Assembly (NCBI RefSeq): GCF_001436225.1
Contig: NZ_AYYO01000006.1
Location: forward strand, 1 to 52,375
DNA from: Lacticaseibacillus sharpeae JCM 1186 = DSM 20505
GTDB lineage: Bacteria; Bacillota; Bacilli; Lactobacillales; Lactobacillaceae
Reading direction: 5' to 3'
DNA length: 52,375 nt
Each line of letters starts with the position of its first letter. The stretch's first letter is position 1. This document shows, one piece after another, positions 34,253 to 42,524 of this stretch. The notes under the pieces were generated by a model. That model was not told where the DNA came from and ran no database searches. It was given only the letters and a program-made list of their open reading frames with translations. Made by a program: the position numbers and the translations under genes.

Positions 34253-35926
34253 TTGCGACAAGTCGACTTAGTTATCACCGATGCTCAGGTACTCAACGTT
34301 TTCACCCGGAAGTTCGAACCGGCCAGTCTGTGGATTGACGGGCAGCACATTGTTTCTCGTCTGCTGGACGCGCCGCTTACCGCGCGGCAAACGGTTAGCC
34401 TCCCCGGCAAGTTCATCGTGCCCGGGTTCATCGACGCCCACGTGCACGTCGAAAGCGCACTGGTAACGCCCAGTGAAATCGGCAAAATTCTGCTGCAACA
34501 CGGGGTCACCACCATCGTCGCCGACCCGCACGAACTCGGCAACGTCGCCGGCATTGACGGCATCGAATACCTCATCCATGATGCCCGCCAAACGCCGCTC
34601 GACATCCGCTACATGTTGCCCTCTTCCGTCCCCTGCGTACCCTTCGACCATAATGGGGCCACGTTGCACGCGGTCGACCTTGAACCCCTCTACGCGGAGC
34701 CCGAAGTCGCCGGTCTCGCCGAAGTCATGGATTACGGCGCCGTGGAACGCGGCGATGCGGATACACTAGCCAAGGTGCATGACGCTTACGCCCACGGCAA
34801 GCATGCGGATGGCCACGGCGCCGGACTCACTGCCGCCCAGCTGGAGGTGATGGTCGCCAATGGCATGGACACCGACCACGAATGCAGCACCGTTGCGGAA
34901 GCCCTAGACCGCGTGAACGCCGGCATGTACGTTTTCCTACGCGAAGGAACCGTGGAACGCGACGTGGCCGCAACCGTCCAGGCAGTAACGGAACAAAACG
35001 CGGCTCGGTTCGCCTTTTGCACCGACGACAAGACTATCGGTGACTTGATGACGGAAGGTTCAGTCGACCGCAACATCCGCATGGCCATCGCGGCTGGGCT
35101 GAATCCCGCGACCGTGTACATGATGGCTAGTCAAAATGCGGCGTGCGCCCACCGACTTAGCGACCGCGGTAGCCTCAGTGCTGGGCAACTGGCTGACCTG
35201 GTCGTACTGAACGATGCCGCCTCTGTCGACATTGCCCGGGTGATGAAGTCCGGGCAGTGGCAGGACGAAGAAGCCGCAACCGCGCCCCTGCCATTTTCCG
35301 CCACCAAGCTCCAGCACCACCTGCAGGCAAGTGACCTATCGCTGCCCGTGCCTGGCGATGCCGCGACGGCGCACGTTATCGGGGTCCAGCCCAACCACAT
35401 CACCACCGACCATTTGCACCTGCCCGTGTCCGGCCAAAATGGCGAGTTCACCCCCGACCTGGACGCAGACGTTCTGAAAATGGTCGTGGTTGAACGGCAC
35501 CACAACACTGGCTGCGTTGGTGTTGGCCTGGTTCACGGCTTCAAGCTGACCGGCGGCGCCATCGCCAGTTCCGTCGCCCACGACGCCCACAATATCGTCG
35601 CGGTCGGCAGTAGCGACGCCGCAATCATGCAGGCAATTGCCGGCATCACGGAGACGGAAGGTGGTCTGAGTGTGGCCAGCGATACTGCGGTGCTGGCCAA
35701 CGTGCCGCTACCCATCGGCGGTCTACTGTCCGACCAACCTTACGCGACGGTTGCCCGCCAGATGCACGACCTGCGTGCAGCCTTCAACACCATCAGCCAT
35801 GACGTTGACTTCGACCCCTTCATCACCCTGTCGTTCCTGACCCTGCCCGTAATTCCATCGATTAAGCTAACAGACCAGGGACTGTTTGACTTTGACCAGT
35901 TCGGGTTCGTGCCGGTCATGGAATAA
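34253..35926 (+). CDS. ade: Adenine deaminase
   Basis: A 557-residue amidohydrolase that deaminates adenine to hypoxanthine for purine salvage in the cytoplasm. The metal motif PGFIDAHVHVES and ADPHELGNVAG are characteristic of Ade, as are VANGMDTDHE and the C-terminal GGLSVAS region. The start is TTG at 34253, with AAAGGAG 7 nt upstream; an upstream ATG at 34187 lies in the riboswitch terminator. Control by a guanine-class riboswitch fits feedback by hypoxanthine or guanine, the downstream purines. Confidence 0.95.
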   Translation: MRQVDLVITDAQVLNVFTRKFEPASLWIDGQHIVSRLLDAPLTARQTVSLPGKFIVPGFIDAHVHVESALVTPSEIGKILLQHGVTTIVADPHELGNVAGIDGIEYLIHDARQTPLDIRYMLPSSVPCVPFDHNGATLHAVDLEPLYAEPEVAGLAEVMDYGAVERGDADTLAKVHDAYAHGKHADGHGAGLTAAQLEVMVANGMDTDHECSTVAEALDRVNAGMYVFLREGTVERDVAATVQAVTEQNAARFAFCTDDKTIGDLMTEGSVDRNIRMAIAAGLNPATVYMMASQNAACAHRLSDRGSLSAGQLADLVVLNDAASVDIARVMKSGQWQDEEAATAPLPFSATKLQHHLQASDLSLPVPGDAATAHVIGVQPNHITTDHLHLPVSGQNGEFTPDLDADVLKMVVVERHHNTGCVGVGLVHGFKLTGGAIASSVAHDAHNIVAVGSSDAAIMQAIAGITETEGGLSVASDTAVLANVPLPIGGLLSDQPYATVARQMHDLRAAFNTISHDVDFDPFITLSFLTLPVIPSIKLTDQGLFDFDQFGFVPVME

Positions 35927-35942
35927 GCTGAACTTGCTACAC

Positions 35943-35978
35943 AAAAACACCGTCCGCATTCCTGCAGACGGTGTTTTT
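35943..35978. terminator. Bidirectional terminator between ade and efp
   Basis: A perfect 12-bp stem AAAAACACCGTC/GACGGTGTTTTT lies between the convergent genes. Confidence 0.9.
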
Positions 35979-35993
35979 AATTTCAGCGCTAAA

Positions 35994-36557
35994 TTAGTCA
36001 GTTGCGCGCTTGGAGTAAGTCCCCTTATCGGTGTTGATGATCAGCTTTTCGCCAGCCTTGATGAAGTCAGGCACGTTGACAACCAGACCGGTCTCCATGG
36101 TTGCGGGCTTGCCACCACCAGTGACGGAACCACCCTTGATGGAAGGGCTGGTTTCGGTCACGGTCAGGGTAACGGTACTTGGCAGGTCAATCCCAATCAC
36201 TTCGGTGCCGTAGAACTCAATCTTGACGTTCGTGTTAGGCAGCAGGTAGAGCAGTTCGTCCTTGATGCTGTCTTCAGAAAGTTCGTACTGTTCGTAGGTT
36301 TCAAGATCCATGAAGTACGCAATTTCATCCTGCAAGTAGAGGAACTGGGCGTCCTTGCTTTCAAGGATGGCCATCTCGACACGTTCGGTTGGGCGCATCG
36401 TGGTCTGCACGATGGAGCCAGAGCGAACGTCGTAAAGCTTCATCTGCATCACGGTGTTACCCTTACCTGGCTTGTGGTGGTTCGTCTCCAGAACCTTAAT
36501 CAGCTTGCCATCCTTTTCGAATGCCATTCCGCGCTTCAAATCAATTGCATCAACCAT
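35994..36557 (-). CDS. efp: Translation elongation factor P
   Basis: EF-P enters the ribosomal E site and relieves stalling at consecutive prolines. The 187-residue protein has three beta-barrel domains. The modified-loop region reads [15 protein letters not shown], with Lys at the tip, and [39 protein letters not shown] is the C-terminal signature. GGAG lies 8 nt before the ATG. The transcript appears to start about 260 nt upstream and to carry a 22-codon ORF with a Pro-Leu-Pro-Pro-Pro stretch. Confidence 0.97.
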   Translation of the reverse strand: MVDAIDLKRGMAFEKDGKLIKVLETNHHKPGKGNTVMQMKLYDVRSGSIVQTTMRPTERVEMAILESKDAQFLYLQDEIAYFMDLETYEQYELSEDSIKDELLYLLPNTNVKIEFYGTEVIGIDLPSTVTLTVTETSPSIKGGSVTGGGKPATMETGLVVNVPDFIKAGEKLIINTDKGTYSKRATD

Positions 36558-36654
36558 GTTTTATTCTCCTTTTTCCACGTGGCCAGCTGGACTGATGTAG
36601 CTAAATCCAGTTAGCCGGTTGCCGGGTTACGTATTCCCCGGCTGCAACACGCCA

Positions 36655-36723
36655 TTAAGCTATTTGTGGTGGCGGTAGTGGAACGACCAGCGCGTTCCCG
36701 CTACCTGTAAAGTAGATGAACAT
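36655..36723 (-). CDS. 22-codon leader ORF of efp with a polyproline motif
   Basis: An ATG at 36723 has GAGGAG 6 nt upstream, as good as any start here. The peptide begins MFIYFTGSG and ends VPLPPPQIA, then TAA. Pro-Pro-Pro is the classic stall that EF-P relieves. The stop lies 97 nt before efp. Between them GCCGGG can pair with CCCGGC, or AGCCGG with a later CCGGCT, so translation state could switch the fold. No intrinsic terminator is visible, so control would act on translation, Rho or stability. Function is inference; the ORF, its ribosome binding site and the PPP codons are direct observations. Confidence 0.65.
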   Translation of the reverse strand: MFIYFTGSGNALVVPLPPPQIA

Positions 36724-36821
36724 GATTATCTCCTCGATGGCGGGCACCGGCTCTGCGCTGCACGCCCATTTAATCGTGGCCATTCTGCCACCCGTTGCGG
36801 TCATTGCGACCATACCAGTTC

Positions 36822-36849
36822 AGTATAACATACGAGTGGAAGTCGCCAA
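36822..36849 (-). promoter_or_regulatory. Promoter of efp
   Basis: Minus-strand TTGGCG (36844-36849), 16-nt spacer, TATACT (36822-36827). It places the leader ORF inside the efp transcript. Confidence 0.65.
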
Positions 36850-36877
36850 CATTATTTGCGGAGCTGCCGCAAATAAA

Positions 36878-36905
36878 AGCACAACCTGGTCGTCCAGGTT
36901 GTGCT
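36878..36905 (-). terminator. Terminator of the liv operon
   Basis: A perfect 12-bp stem AGCACAACCTGG/CCAGGTTGTGCT is followed by TTTATTT on the minus strand, 11 nt past the livF stop codon. Confidence 0.9.
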
Positions 36906-36915
36906 CTGCTAAAGA

Positions 36916-37620
36916 TTATCCGCCGAGGTACGCTGACTGCACGTCGGCGTTCGCCAGCAGTTCCGCGCCCGTTCCGGTCAGCTTGACCTCACCACTGGCC
37001 AGGACGTACGCCCGGTCGGCAATGCTTAGGGCTTGCTTCGCGTTTTGTTCAATCAACAGGACGGTCGTGCCCTGGTCGTTGATGGTCTTGATGATGTCGA
37101 AAATCTTCTGGATATAAATCGGCGCCAAACCCATTGATGGCTCGTCCAGGAGCAAGAGCTTGGGCTTGGCCATTAGTGCCCGCGCCATGGCGAGCATCTG
37201 CTGCTCACCACCGGACAAAGTCGCCGCGTCTTGACGCTTACGTTCCGCCAGCACGGGGAAGCGTTCGAAAATGTCCGCGAAGGTCGCGGACATGTCCGTC
37301 CCCCGCTTGTGGATGAAACCACCCATCTCGAGGTTCTCCATCACGGTCATCCCCGCAAAGATGTGCCGTCCTTCTGGCACCTGCGAGATGCCGGCCTTCA
37401 CGATGGCTGCCGCCGATGCGTTCTGGATGTCTTTGTCCGCATAATTAATCGTGCCGGACTTGGGGTGCATGATGCCGGAGATGGTCTTCAGGATGGTCGA
37501 CTTACCGGCCCCGTTCGCACCAATCAGCGTCACGATTTCACCCGTGTGCACTTCAAAGCTGACGTCACGCACGGCTTGAATCCCGCCATAGTTCACGTTC
37601 AGATTACTAACCTTCAGCAA
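36916..37620 (-). CDS. livF: Branched-chain amino acid ABC transporter ATPase LivF
   Basis: A 234-residue ATPase of the Liv system, the usual length. Walker A is GANGAGKST, the signature ATLSGGEQQMLAMARAL and Walker B LLLLDEPSMGLAP. The start is TTG at 37620, with GGGAGG 8 nt upstream; the longer frame to 37692 overlaps livG without a signal. It overlaps livG by 14 nt and is the last gene of livJ-livHMGF. Confidence 0.95.
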   Translation of the reverse strand: MLKVSNLNVNYGGIQAVRDVSFEVHTGEIVTLIGANGAGKSTILKTISGIMHPKSGTINYADKDIQNASAAAIVKAGISQVPEGRHIFAGMTVMENLEMGGFIHKRGTDMSATFADIFERFPVLAERKRQDAATLSGGEQQMLAMARALMAKPKLLLLDEPSMGLAPIYIQKIFDIIKTINDQGTTVLLIEQNAKQALSIADRAYVLASGEVKLTGTGAELLANADVQSAYLGG

Positions 37621-38398
37621 CAGCTTCACCTCCCAAGTATGCCGCAACCACTTCCGCATTCGCGCGAATCTCTGCCGGCGTGCCTTCCGCAATCAGGCTG
37701 CCGTGATCGAGAACGTAAATCCGCTGGGCCAAACTCATGACCAGGGACATGTCGTGTTCAATCAGGATGACCGTCACGTTATAGTCCGCCCGGATTTTCT
37801 TGATCAGCTCGGTCAACGCCGCCGTTTCCTCTGGGTTCATTCCCGCTGCCGGTTCGTCGAGGAACAGCAGTGCGGGGTGGGTTGCCAGCGCGCGGACAAT
37901 CTCAACCCGCCGCTGCTCACCGTATGGCAGCTCACCAGCGATGTTATCACTGATGGTATCAAGCCCAAAGTCGCGCAGGAGCGTTTCGGCTTCGGTGCGA
38001 ATCGACTTTTCCTTATTATAGAAGGAAGGCAGCCGCAGCATGGTTTCAAAGAAGTTCTCACGCGTACGGTGCGTCATCGCAATCCGCACGTTATCGAGCA
38101 CAGACAGCTCGGAGAACAGGCGGATGTTCTGGAACGTCCGGCTCATCCCGGCCGCGGCCACCTGGTCGGCACGCTTGCCGTTAACCTTGATGGGTCCGCC
38201 GAACGCGTGAAACGTGATGGTGCCGCTCGTCGGGGCGTTCACCCCCGTTAACATGTTGAACAGCGTCGTCTTCCCGGCCCCGTTCGGCCCAATCAGGGCG
38301 ATGAGTTCGCCCTGATCGATGGTCATGGACACGTCGGAAACCGCCTTGAGCCCGCCGAATTGCTGGGTGACATGTTCTACTTCGAGTAAATGGCTCAT
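37607..38398 (-). CDS. livG: Branched-chain amino acid ABC transporter ATPase LivG
   Basis: A 263-residue ATPase with Walker A GPNGAGKTT, the LivG-typical insert GMSRTFQNIRLFSELSVLDNV, signature ELPYGEQRRVEIVRAL and Walker B LLFLDEPAAGMNP. It overlaps livM by the 4 bases ATGA, so translation is coupled. It forms the ATPase pair with LivF. Confidence 0.95.
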   Translation of the reverse strand: MSHLLEVEHVTQQFGGLKAVSDVSMTIDQGELIALIGPNGAGKTTLFNMLTGVNAPTSGTITFHAFGGPIKVNGKRADQVAAAGMSRTFQNIRLFSELSVLDNVRIAMTHRTRENFFETMLRLPSFYNKEKSIRTEAETLLRDFGLDTISDNIAGELPYGEQRRVEIVRALATHPALLFLDEPAAGMNPEETAALTELIKKIRADYNVTVILIEHDMSLVMSLAQRIYVLDHGSLIAEGTPAEIRANAEVVAAYLGGEAVAEG

Positions 38399-39360
38399 TC
38401 TGCCTGGGCTCCCTTCTTTTTCTTACCGTGTGCCTTCAGCCCAACATTCTTAAAGGACAGTTCCCAACGGCCGAGCAGACCACCCGGCTTGAAGACCATC
38501 AGGAGAATCAGGGCGAGGGCGTAAATCACCATGCGTAGGGTGCCGAAGTTCTGCAGCACGGTGTCGATAATTCCGAGCACGACCGCCGCCACGACCGTCC
38601 CCGTCATACTGCCGGCACCACCAAGAACCACGATGATTAGGATGGCAATCGAATTCATAATCCCGAATTCACTGGGCGAAATCGTCTGGATGTAGGACGC
38701 GTGCAGTGAGCCCCCTACCGCAGCGGTCGCAGCGCCGAAGACAAAGGCCGCCAGCTTCCACTTGGTGGTATTGATGCCCATTGCTTCAGCGGCAATGTCG
38801 TCTTCACGGACGGACATCACGGCACGGCCGGCCCGACTGTGGACGAAGTTGGCAATCATGATGATGACGATGCACATCACGACGTAGACCACGGGCCAGG
38901 TCGCGTACTGGGGAATGTTGAACATCCCCGCCGGTCCGTTGGTAATCTTGAGGTTGTTAATCAGCACCCGGATGATTTCGGACGCCCCCATCGTGGCAAT
39001 CGCGAGATAATCACCGCGCAGGCGCAGTGTAGGCACCCCGATGATGATGGCCGCGATGATGGCAATCATCATCCCCACGGCAATGGAGAGCCAAAAACCA
39101 ATGGGGCTATCCATATTCTGGGTCATGATGGCCGTTGCGTAAGCCCCAATGGCCATGAAGCCGGCGTGCCCCAGGGAGAACTGGCCGGTGAAGCCAATGA
39201 TGAGGTTCAGCCCCATCGCGAGGATAATGTTAATCCCCACGGTAACGAAAGCATTTTCCACGAACGTGTTCACAATGCCGCTGAATTCGAGGGCGTCGAT
39301 GGCTACGAACCCGCCGGCCATGATAAGGAACCAAATGATATTTGCTTTAATATTCCGCAT
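38395..39360 (-). CDS. livM: Branched-chain amino acid ABC transporter permease LivM
   Basis: A 321-residue membrane protein with about ten helices. The family motif NLIIGFTGQFSLGHAGFMAIGAY and the EAA-like loop near DIAAEAMGINTTKWKLAAFVFGA are present. A basic KKKKG tail ends the protein. GGAGG lies upstream in the 16-nt gap after livH. Confidence 0.94.
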   Translation of the reverse strand: MRNIKANIIWFLIMAGGFVAIDALEFSGIVNTFVENAFVTVGINIILAMGLNLIIGFTGQFSLGHAGFMAIGAYATAIMTQNMDSPIGFWLSIAVGMMIAIIAAIIIGVPTLRLRGDYLAIATMGASEIIRVLINNLKITNGPAGMFNIPQYATWPVVYVVMCIVIIMIANFVHSRAGRAVMSVREDDIAAEAMGINTTKWKLAAFVFGAATAAVGGSLHASYIQTISPSEFGIMNSIAILIIVVLGGAGSMTGTVVAAVVLGIIDTVLQNFGTLRMVIYALALILLMVFKPGGLLGRWELSFKNVGLKAHGKKKKGAQAE

Positions 39361-39376
39361 GATTGTTGATTCCTCC

Positions 39377-40255
39377 CTAGACCTTTTCCTTGGTGCGCTT
39401 GCCGAAAATCCCGGATGGCAGCACCAGCAGGATGATAATCAGCACAATGTACACCGCGGCGTCCTTGTAGGCGGACAGGCCGATTGCTTGCACCATCGTT
39501 TCGAGAATCCCGATGAGGAAGCCCCCGATGGACGCGCCCGGAATGGAACCGATGCCCCCAACGACGGCGGCGACGAACGCTTTAATCCCGGGAACCATCC
39601 CCATCAGTGGGTCGATGGAGTTGTAGTATAGCCCAATCAGTACCCCACCAGCACCGGCAAGGGCGGACCCAATCGCGAAGGTGAAGCTGATCACATGATT
39701 CGGGTTAATCCCCATCAGTTCTGCGGCGTCCGGATCAACGGCGACGGCGCGCATCGCCTTGCCCATCTTCGTCTGCTTAATGATTAGCTGCAGGGCAATC
39801 ATCAGCACAATCGAAACGACCAGGATGAGCACCTGCACGTTCGAAATACTGATACCTGCGATGTGGTAGCTGTGCACCTTGATGGCTTGCGGGAAGTTCC
39901 GCGCGCTGGCCCCGAAGAAGTAGGACATGATGTTTTCGAGGAAGTACGAAACCCCAATGGCCGTAATCAGCGCGGTAATCCGGGGTGCGTGCCGCAATGG
40001 CCGGTAAGCGAGGAATTCGATAACCACCCCGCAGACCGCCGTGAGCACCATCGCCGAAACGAGCGCGATGAAGAAGTTCACGTGCCAGAAGCGAATCACA
40101 TAGTAACCCCAGAAGGCTCCGAGCATGTAGACGTCCCCGTGGGCGAAGTTAATCAGCTTGATGACCCCGTAGACCATCGTGTAACCCAGCGCGAGCAGTG
40201 CATAGACACTCCCCAGCGACAGGCCATTGATGAGTTGCTGCATAAACGTGTGCAA
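39377..40255 (-). CDS. livH: Branched-chain amino acid ABC transporter permease LivH
   Basis: A 292-residue permease with the LivH signatures LALGYTMVYGVIKLINFAHGDVYMLGAF and AVAVDPDAAELMGINPNHVISFTFAIG. The start is TTG at 40255, since GGAGG lies 7 nt upstream; the ATG four codons later would be 19 nt away. The 213-nt gap to livJ holds a hairpin that may separate the expression levels of the binding protein and the transporter core. Confidence 0.94.
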   Translation of the reverse strand: MHTFMQQLINGLSLGSVYALLALGYTMVYGVIKLINFAHGDVYMLGAFWGYYVIRFWHVNFFIALVSAMVLTAVCGVVIEFLAYRPLRHAPRITALITAIGVSYFLENIMSYFFGASARNFPQAIKVHSYHIAGISISNVQVLILVVSIVLMIALQLIIKQTKMGKAMRAVAVDPDAAELMGINPNHVISFTFAIGSALAGAGGVLIGLYYNSIDPLMGMVPGIKAFVAAVVGGIGSIPGASIGGFLIGILETMVQAIGLSAYKDAAVYIVLIIILLVLPSGIFGKRTKEKV

Positions 40256-40373
40256 ATCTATCCCTCCATGTACCGCCGCGTTAATCTGCGCCGGTACTGT
40301 CTGCGCTTCTATATAGTAGGAAGTGGTTACGAGCCACTCCCGACTGCGGTAAATTCGGCATTTACCATAAACA

Positions 40374-40407
40374 CGAAAACGGTGCGCCGCTGGGCCCGCC
40401 GTTTTCG
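40374..40407 (-). promoter_or_regulatory. Intercistronic hairpin between livJ and livH
   Basis: CGAAAACGG pairs with CCGTTTTCG. On the minus strand only GTGTTT follows, so it is a weak terminator or an RNA-stabilising stem that would raise LivJ over the membrane subunits. A smaller CTGCTG/CAGCAG hairpin (about 40422-40443) lies closer to livJ. Confidence 0.55.
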
Positions 40408-40468
40408 GTTGCCAATCCGCCTGCTGGGTTGCCTGAAACAGCAGCGGGGAGTGGCAAATATTGAATGA

Positions 40469-41662
40469 CTACTTAACCGTAATCGCCTTTTCAACCACGC
40501 CGTTGTTCATCTGTTCGATGGCGATTGGCTTGGTTGGGTTGTGCTTAGCGTCAACGGACATGGTCCCGGTTGCACCCTTCATGTCCTTAATCTTAGCCAT
40601 CGCCACGGCAATGTCTTCGGAGTTCACAGACTTAGCCTTTTCGATTGCGGCCTTAACCATGTAGACAGAGTCGTATGCAAGGGCGGAGAAGGTAGGTGCT
40701 TCGGTGCCGAACTTAGACTTGAATGCGTCCATGAATGCCTGCACCGTCTTGTCGGTTTCCGCACTCTTCGTGGAGAATGGCGTGGTGTAGTAGATGTCGT
40801 TGGCGTTGTCGCTGCCGGCAATCTTGGCCAGCTTAGGATCAGCCATCCCGTCAGAGCCGATAATTGGCGTCTTGATACCCATCTGACGGGCCTGCTTGAC
40901 GATCAGACCGATTTCAGAGTAGTAACCAGGTGCGTAGATAGCGTCGAAGCCCTTGTTCTTGATGGCCGTCAGCATTGCGTTGAAGTCCTTGTCGCCTTCC
41001 TGGAAGTACTGGGTGGAAACAATGGTGCCCTTGAATTCCTTCTTGAACGCCTTGGCCAGCCCAGTCCCGTAGTCAGAAGAGTTGTCGGCGATGACGGCAA
41101 CCTTCTTGCCCTTCAGTGTGTTAGTGACAAACTTAGCTGCGGTCTGACCCTGATAGGAGTTGTCGAAGCATGAGCGGAAGACGTACTTCTGGACCTTGCC
41201 GTTCTTGTCGAGCGTGTAGCTGTCGTCCGTCGCGGATGGGGAAACGGAGGCAACGTTCGCCTTGGTCACGTTAGGAATTGCCGCGGTGGAGTCGTTGGTC
41301 GTTGCGGGGCCGACAACTGCCTGCACCTTGTCGTTGTTAACCAGCTGGGCCGCAACGGATGCGGAACCGCTCGTGGTGGACTTGTTATCGCGGTAGATGG
41401 CCTTGATCTTGTACTTCTTACCGTCGACCTTGATGCCGCCCTTGGCGTTGATCTGGCTCACAGCCAGTTCAATCCCCTGCTTCTGCTGCTCCCCATAACC
41501 GGCAACGGCGCCGGAAAGTTCCATGTTCACCCCGATCTTCACGGTGTTGCCCGTGGCGGTGTTGCCCTTCTTGGAGCTGTTCGCGGCAGTAGAACAGCCT
41601 GCCATCATCATCATTGCGGCCATGCCGGCGAATGCGGTTGTGATTGTTTTGAACTTCTTCAT
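40469..41662 (-). CDS. livJ: Branched-chain amino acid-binding lipoprotein LivJ
   Basis: A 397-residue type I periplasmic-binding-fold protein tethered to the outer face of the membrane. The signal peptide ends with lipobox MAGC. The mature part has VKIGVNMELSGAVAGYGEQQKQGIELAVSQIN and AVVGPATTNDSTAAIPNV, as in Leu/Ile/Val-binding proteins. ATG 41662 has AGGAG 8 nt upstream. It is the first structural gene of the operon and lies behind a leucine-coding leader and attenuator. Confidence 0.95.
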   Translation of the reverse strand: MKKFKTITTAFAGMAAMMMMAGCSTAANSSKKGNTATGNTVKIGVNMELSGAVAGYGEQQKQGIELAVSQINAKGGIKVDGKKYKIKAIYRDNKSTTSGSASVAAQLVNNDKVQAVVGPATTNDSTAAIPNVTKANVASVSPSATDDSYTLDKNGKVQKYVFRSCFDNSYQGQTAAKFVTNTLKGKKVAVIADNSSDYGTGLAKAFKKEFKGTIVSTQYFQEGDKDFNAMLTAIKNKGFDAIYAPGYYSEIGLIVKQARQMGIKTPIIGSDGMADPKLAKIAGSDNANDIYYTTPFSTKSAETDKTVQAFMDAFKSKFGTEAPTFSALAYDSVYMVKAAIEKAKSVNSEDIAVAMAKIKDMKGATGTMSVDAKHNPTKPIAIEQMNNGVVEKAITVK

Positions 41663-41738
41663 AAGTATTTCTCCTCTTGTCACACTGCAGTGACATCTCT
41701 TTTAAGATTGCTATTAACTAAAATAATATGTGTCAGGG

Positions 41739-41846
41739 CTAACCCTGTGGTGGTGCATTATGTGTTGTTACAGGTATGGGTACTACATAACCATGAATCA
41801 CAATCGCATAACCTGTATCCTCCTCTTCTAACCGAGGCCCATGCAT
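41739..41846 (-). other. Possible second small ORF in the liv leader (35 codons)
   Basis: The ATG lies just past the attenuator T run, with GAGG of the terminator stem 9 nt upstream, so it exists only in read-through RNA. The middle of the peptide is rich in Ile and Val (YAIVIHGYVVPIPV). A hairpin ACAGGT/ACCTGT covers part of it. Support is modest: no homolog or codon bias can be checked here. Confidence 0.3.
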
Positions 41847-41880
41847 AAGAAAAGGCCTCATTGACTATTCAATGAGGCCT
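41844..41880 (-). terminator. Attenuator terminator of the liv operon
   Basis: A perfect 11-bp stem AGGCCTCATTG/CAATGAGGCCT (41853-41863, 41870-41880) is followed on the minus strand by TTTTCTTAT. It lies upstream of livJ, inside the leader. The first-transcribed arm can alternatively pair 11 of 12 with CAATGAGGGCTC (41896-41907). Confidence 0.85.
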
Positions 41881-41946
41881 CACTCGCACATTCCTGAGCC
41901 CTCATTGCCAAACACGAACAAGGGCTCAACTGATTTTAGCAAACGG

Positions 41947-42033
41947 CTAAATCGTCGGGTCCTTCGTGCACAACAACAAGGCAAGGTTTTGGATTGGGGA
42001 TACAGCTGCTTGGTTTGAATTTGGTTTAATCAT
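41947..42033 (-). CDS. 28-codon leucine leader peptide of the liv operon
   Basis: ATG 42033 has AAAGGAGA 8 nt upstream. The peptide (MIKPNSNQ... IQNLALLLCTKDPTI) contains CTT-GCC-TTG-TTG-TTG, that is Leu-Ala-Leu-Leu-Leu, then stops at TAG 41947. Downstream the leader can fold TGAGCCCT/AGGGCTCA (41896-41928) or an alternative stem with the terminator arm, then the terminator. CACGAA within the last codons can also pair with TTCGTG in that hairpin. This is the layout of ribosome-mediated transcription attenuation, with leucyl-tRNA as the likely signal. Confidence 0.72.
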   Translation of the reverse strand: MIKPNSNQAAVSPIQNLALLLCTKDPTI

Positions 42034-42071
42034 GATGTGTATCTCCTTTCAAAAACTTAATTGATGAAGCT

Positions 42072-42100
42072 AGCTTAATGCAATTCTTAATGTTCGTCAA
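42072..42100 (-). promoter_or_regulatory. Promoter of the liv operon
   Basis: Minus-strand TTGACG (42095-42100), 17-nt spacer, TAAGCT (42072-42077), 39 nt before the leader-peptide ATG. The stretch 42101-42480 beyond it shows no gene; a GTCAAAATTT direct repeat occurs twice. Confidence 0.72.
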
Positions 42101-42481
42101 CCTTTTTTGTCATTTTTTGTGGCGGAAAGCCGGTTGTTGACGTAGACCAATCACAGCAAATATCATTGTGCATGCTGATATGTTGCGTTTGTTGCAGCTA
42201 GACCTAAGTGACGAAATTTACAAAACTTTTTTCATGATTCGTCACGCACAGAGGTAGTTTGTGTGAAAATGAGGGCGCGGTTAAAGAAAGAGAATGATTC
42301 TTTCGACCACCAAAATCCATCCGCCGGTAAAATGAGCGTCAAAATTTGCTGCGTGGCGTGGATCATGCCGATTCGACCCTGAACGGACTGTTTTTTGCCG
42401 GTTTTGTCCGCACAACCGGGGATAATTCGCGTTGTTTTACCGCAGCGGTCAAAATTTACCCCACAAAATTAGATTTTACCG

Positions 42482-42510
42482 TTGACATCCACAGACAAAG
42501 CTCATAAACT
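42482..42510 (+). promoter_or_regulatory. Promoter of brnQ2
   Basis: TTGACA (42482-42487), 17-nt spacer, TAAACT (42505-42510), directly before the T-box. Confidence 0.82.
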
Positions 42511-42524
42511 AATAACCAATAAGT

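Noticed and set aside
35886-36614. 242-codon plus-strand frame over efp
   Set aside because: It is the antisense shadow of the unmistakable efp gene, and its start lies inside ade.
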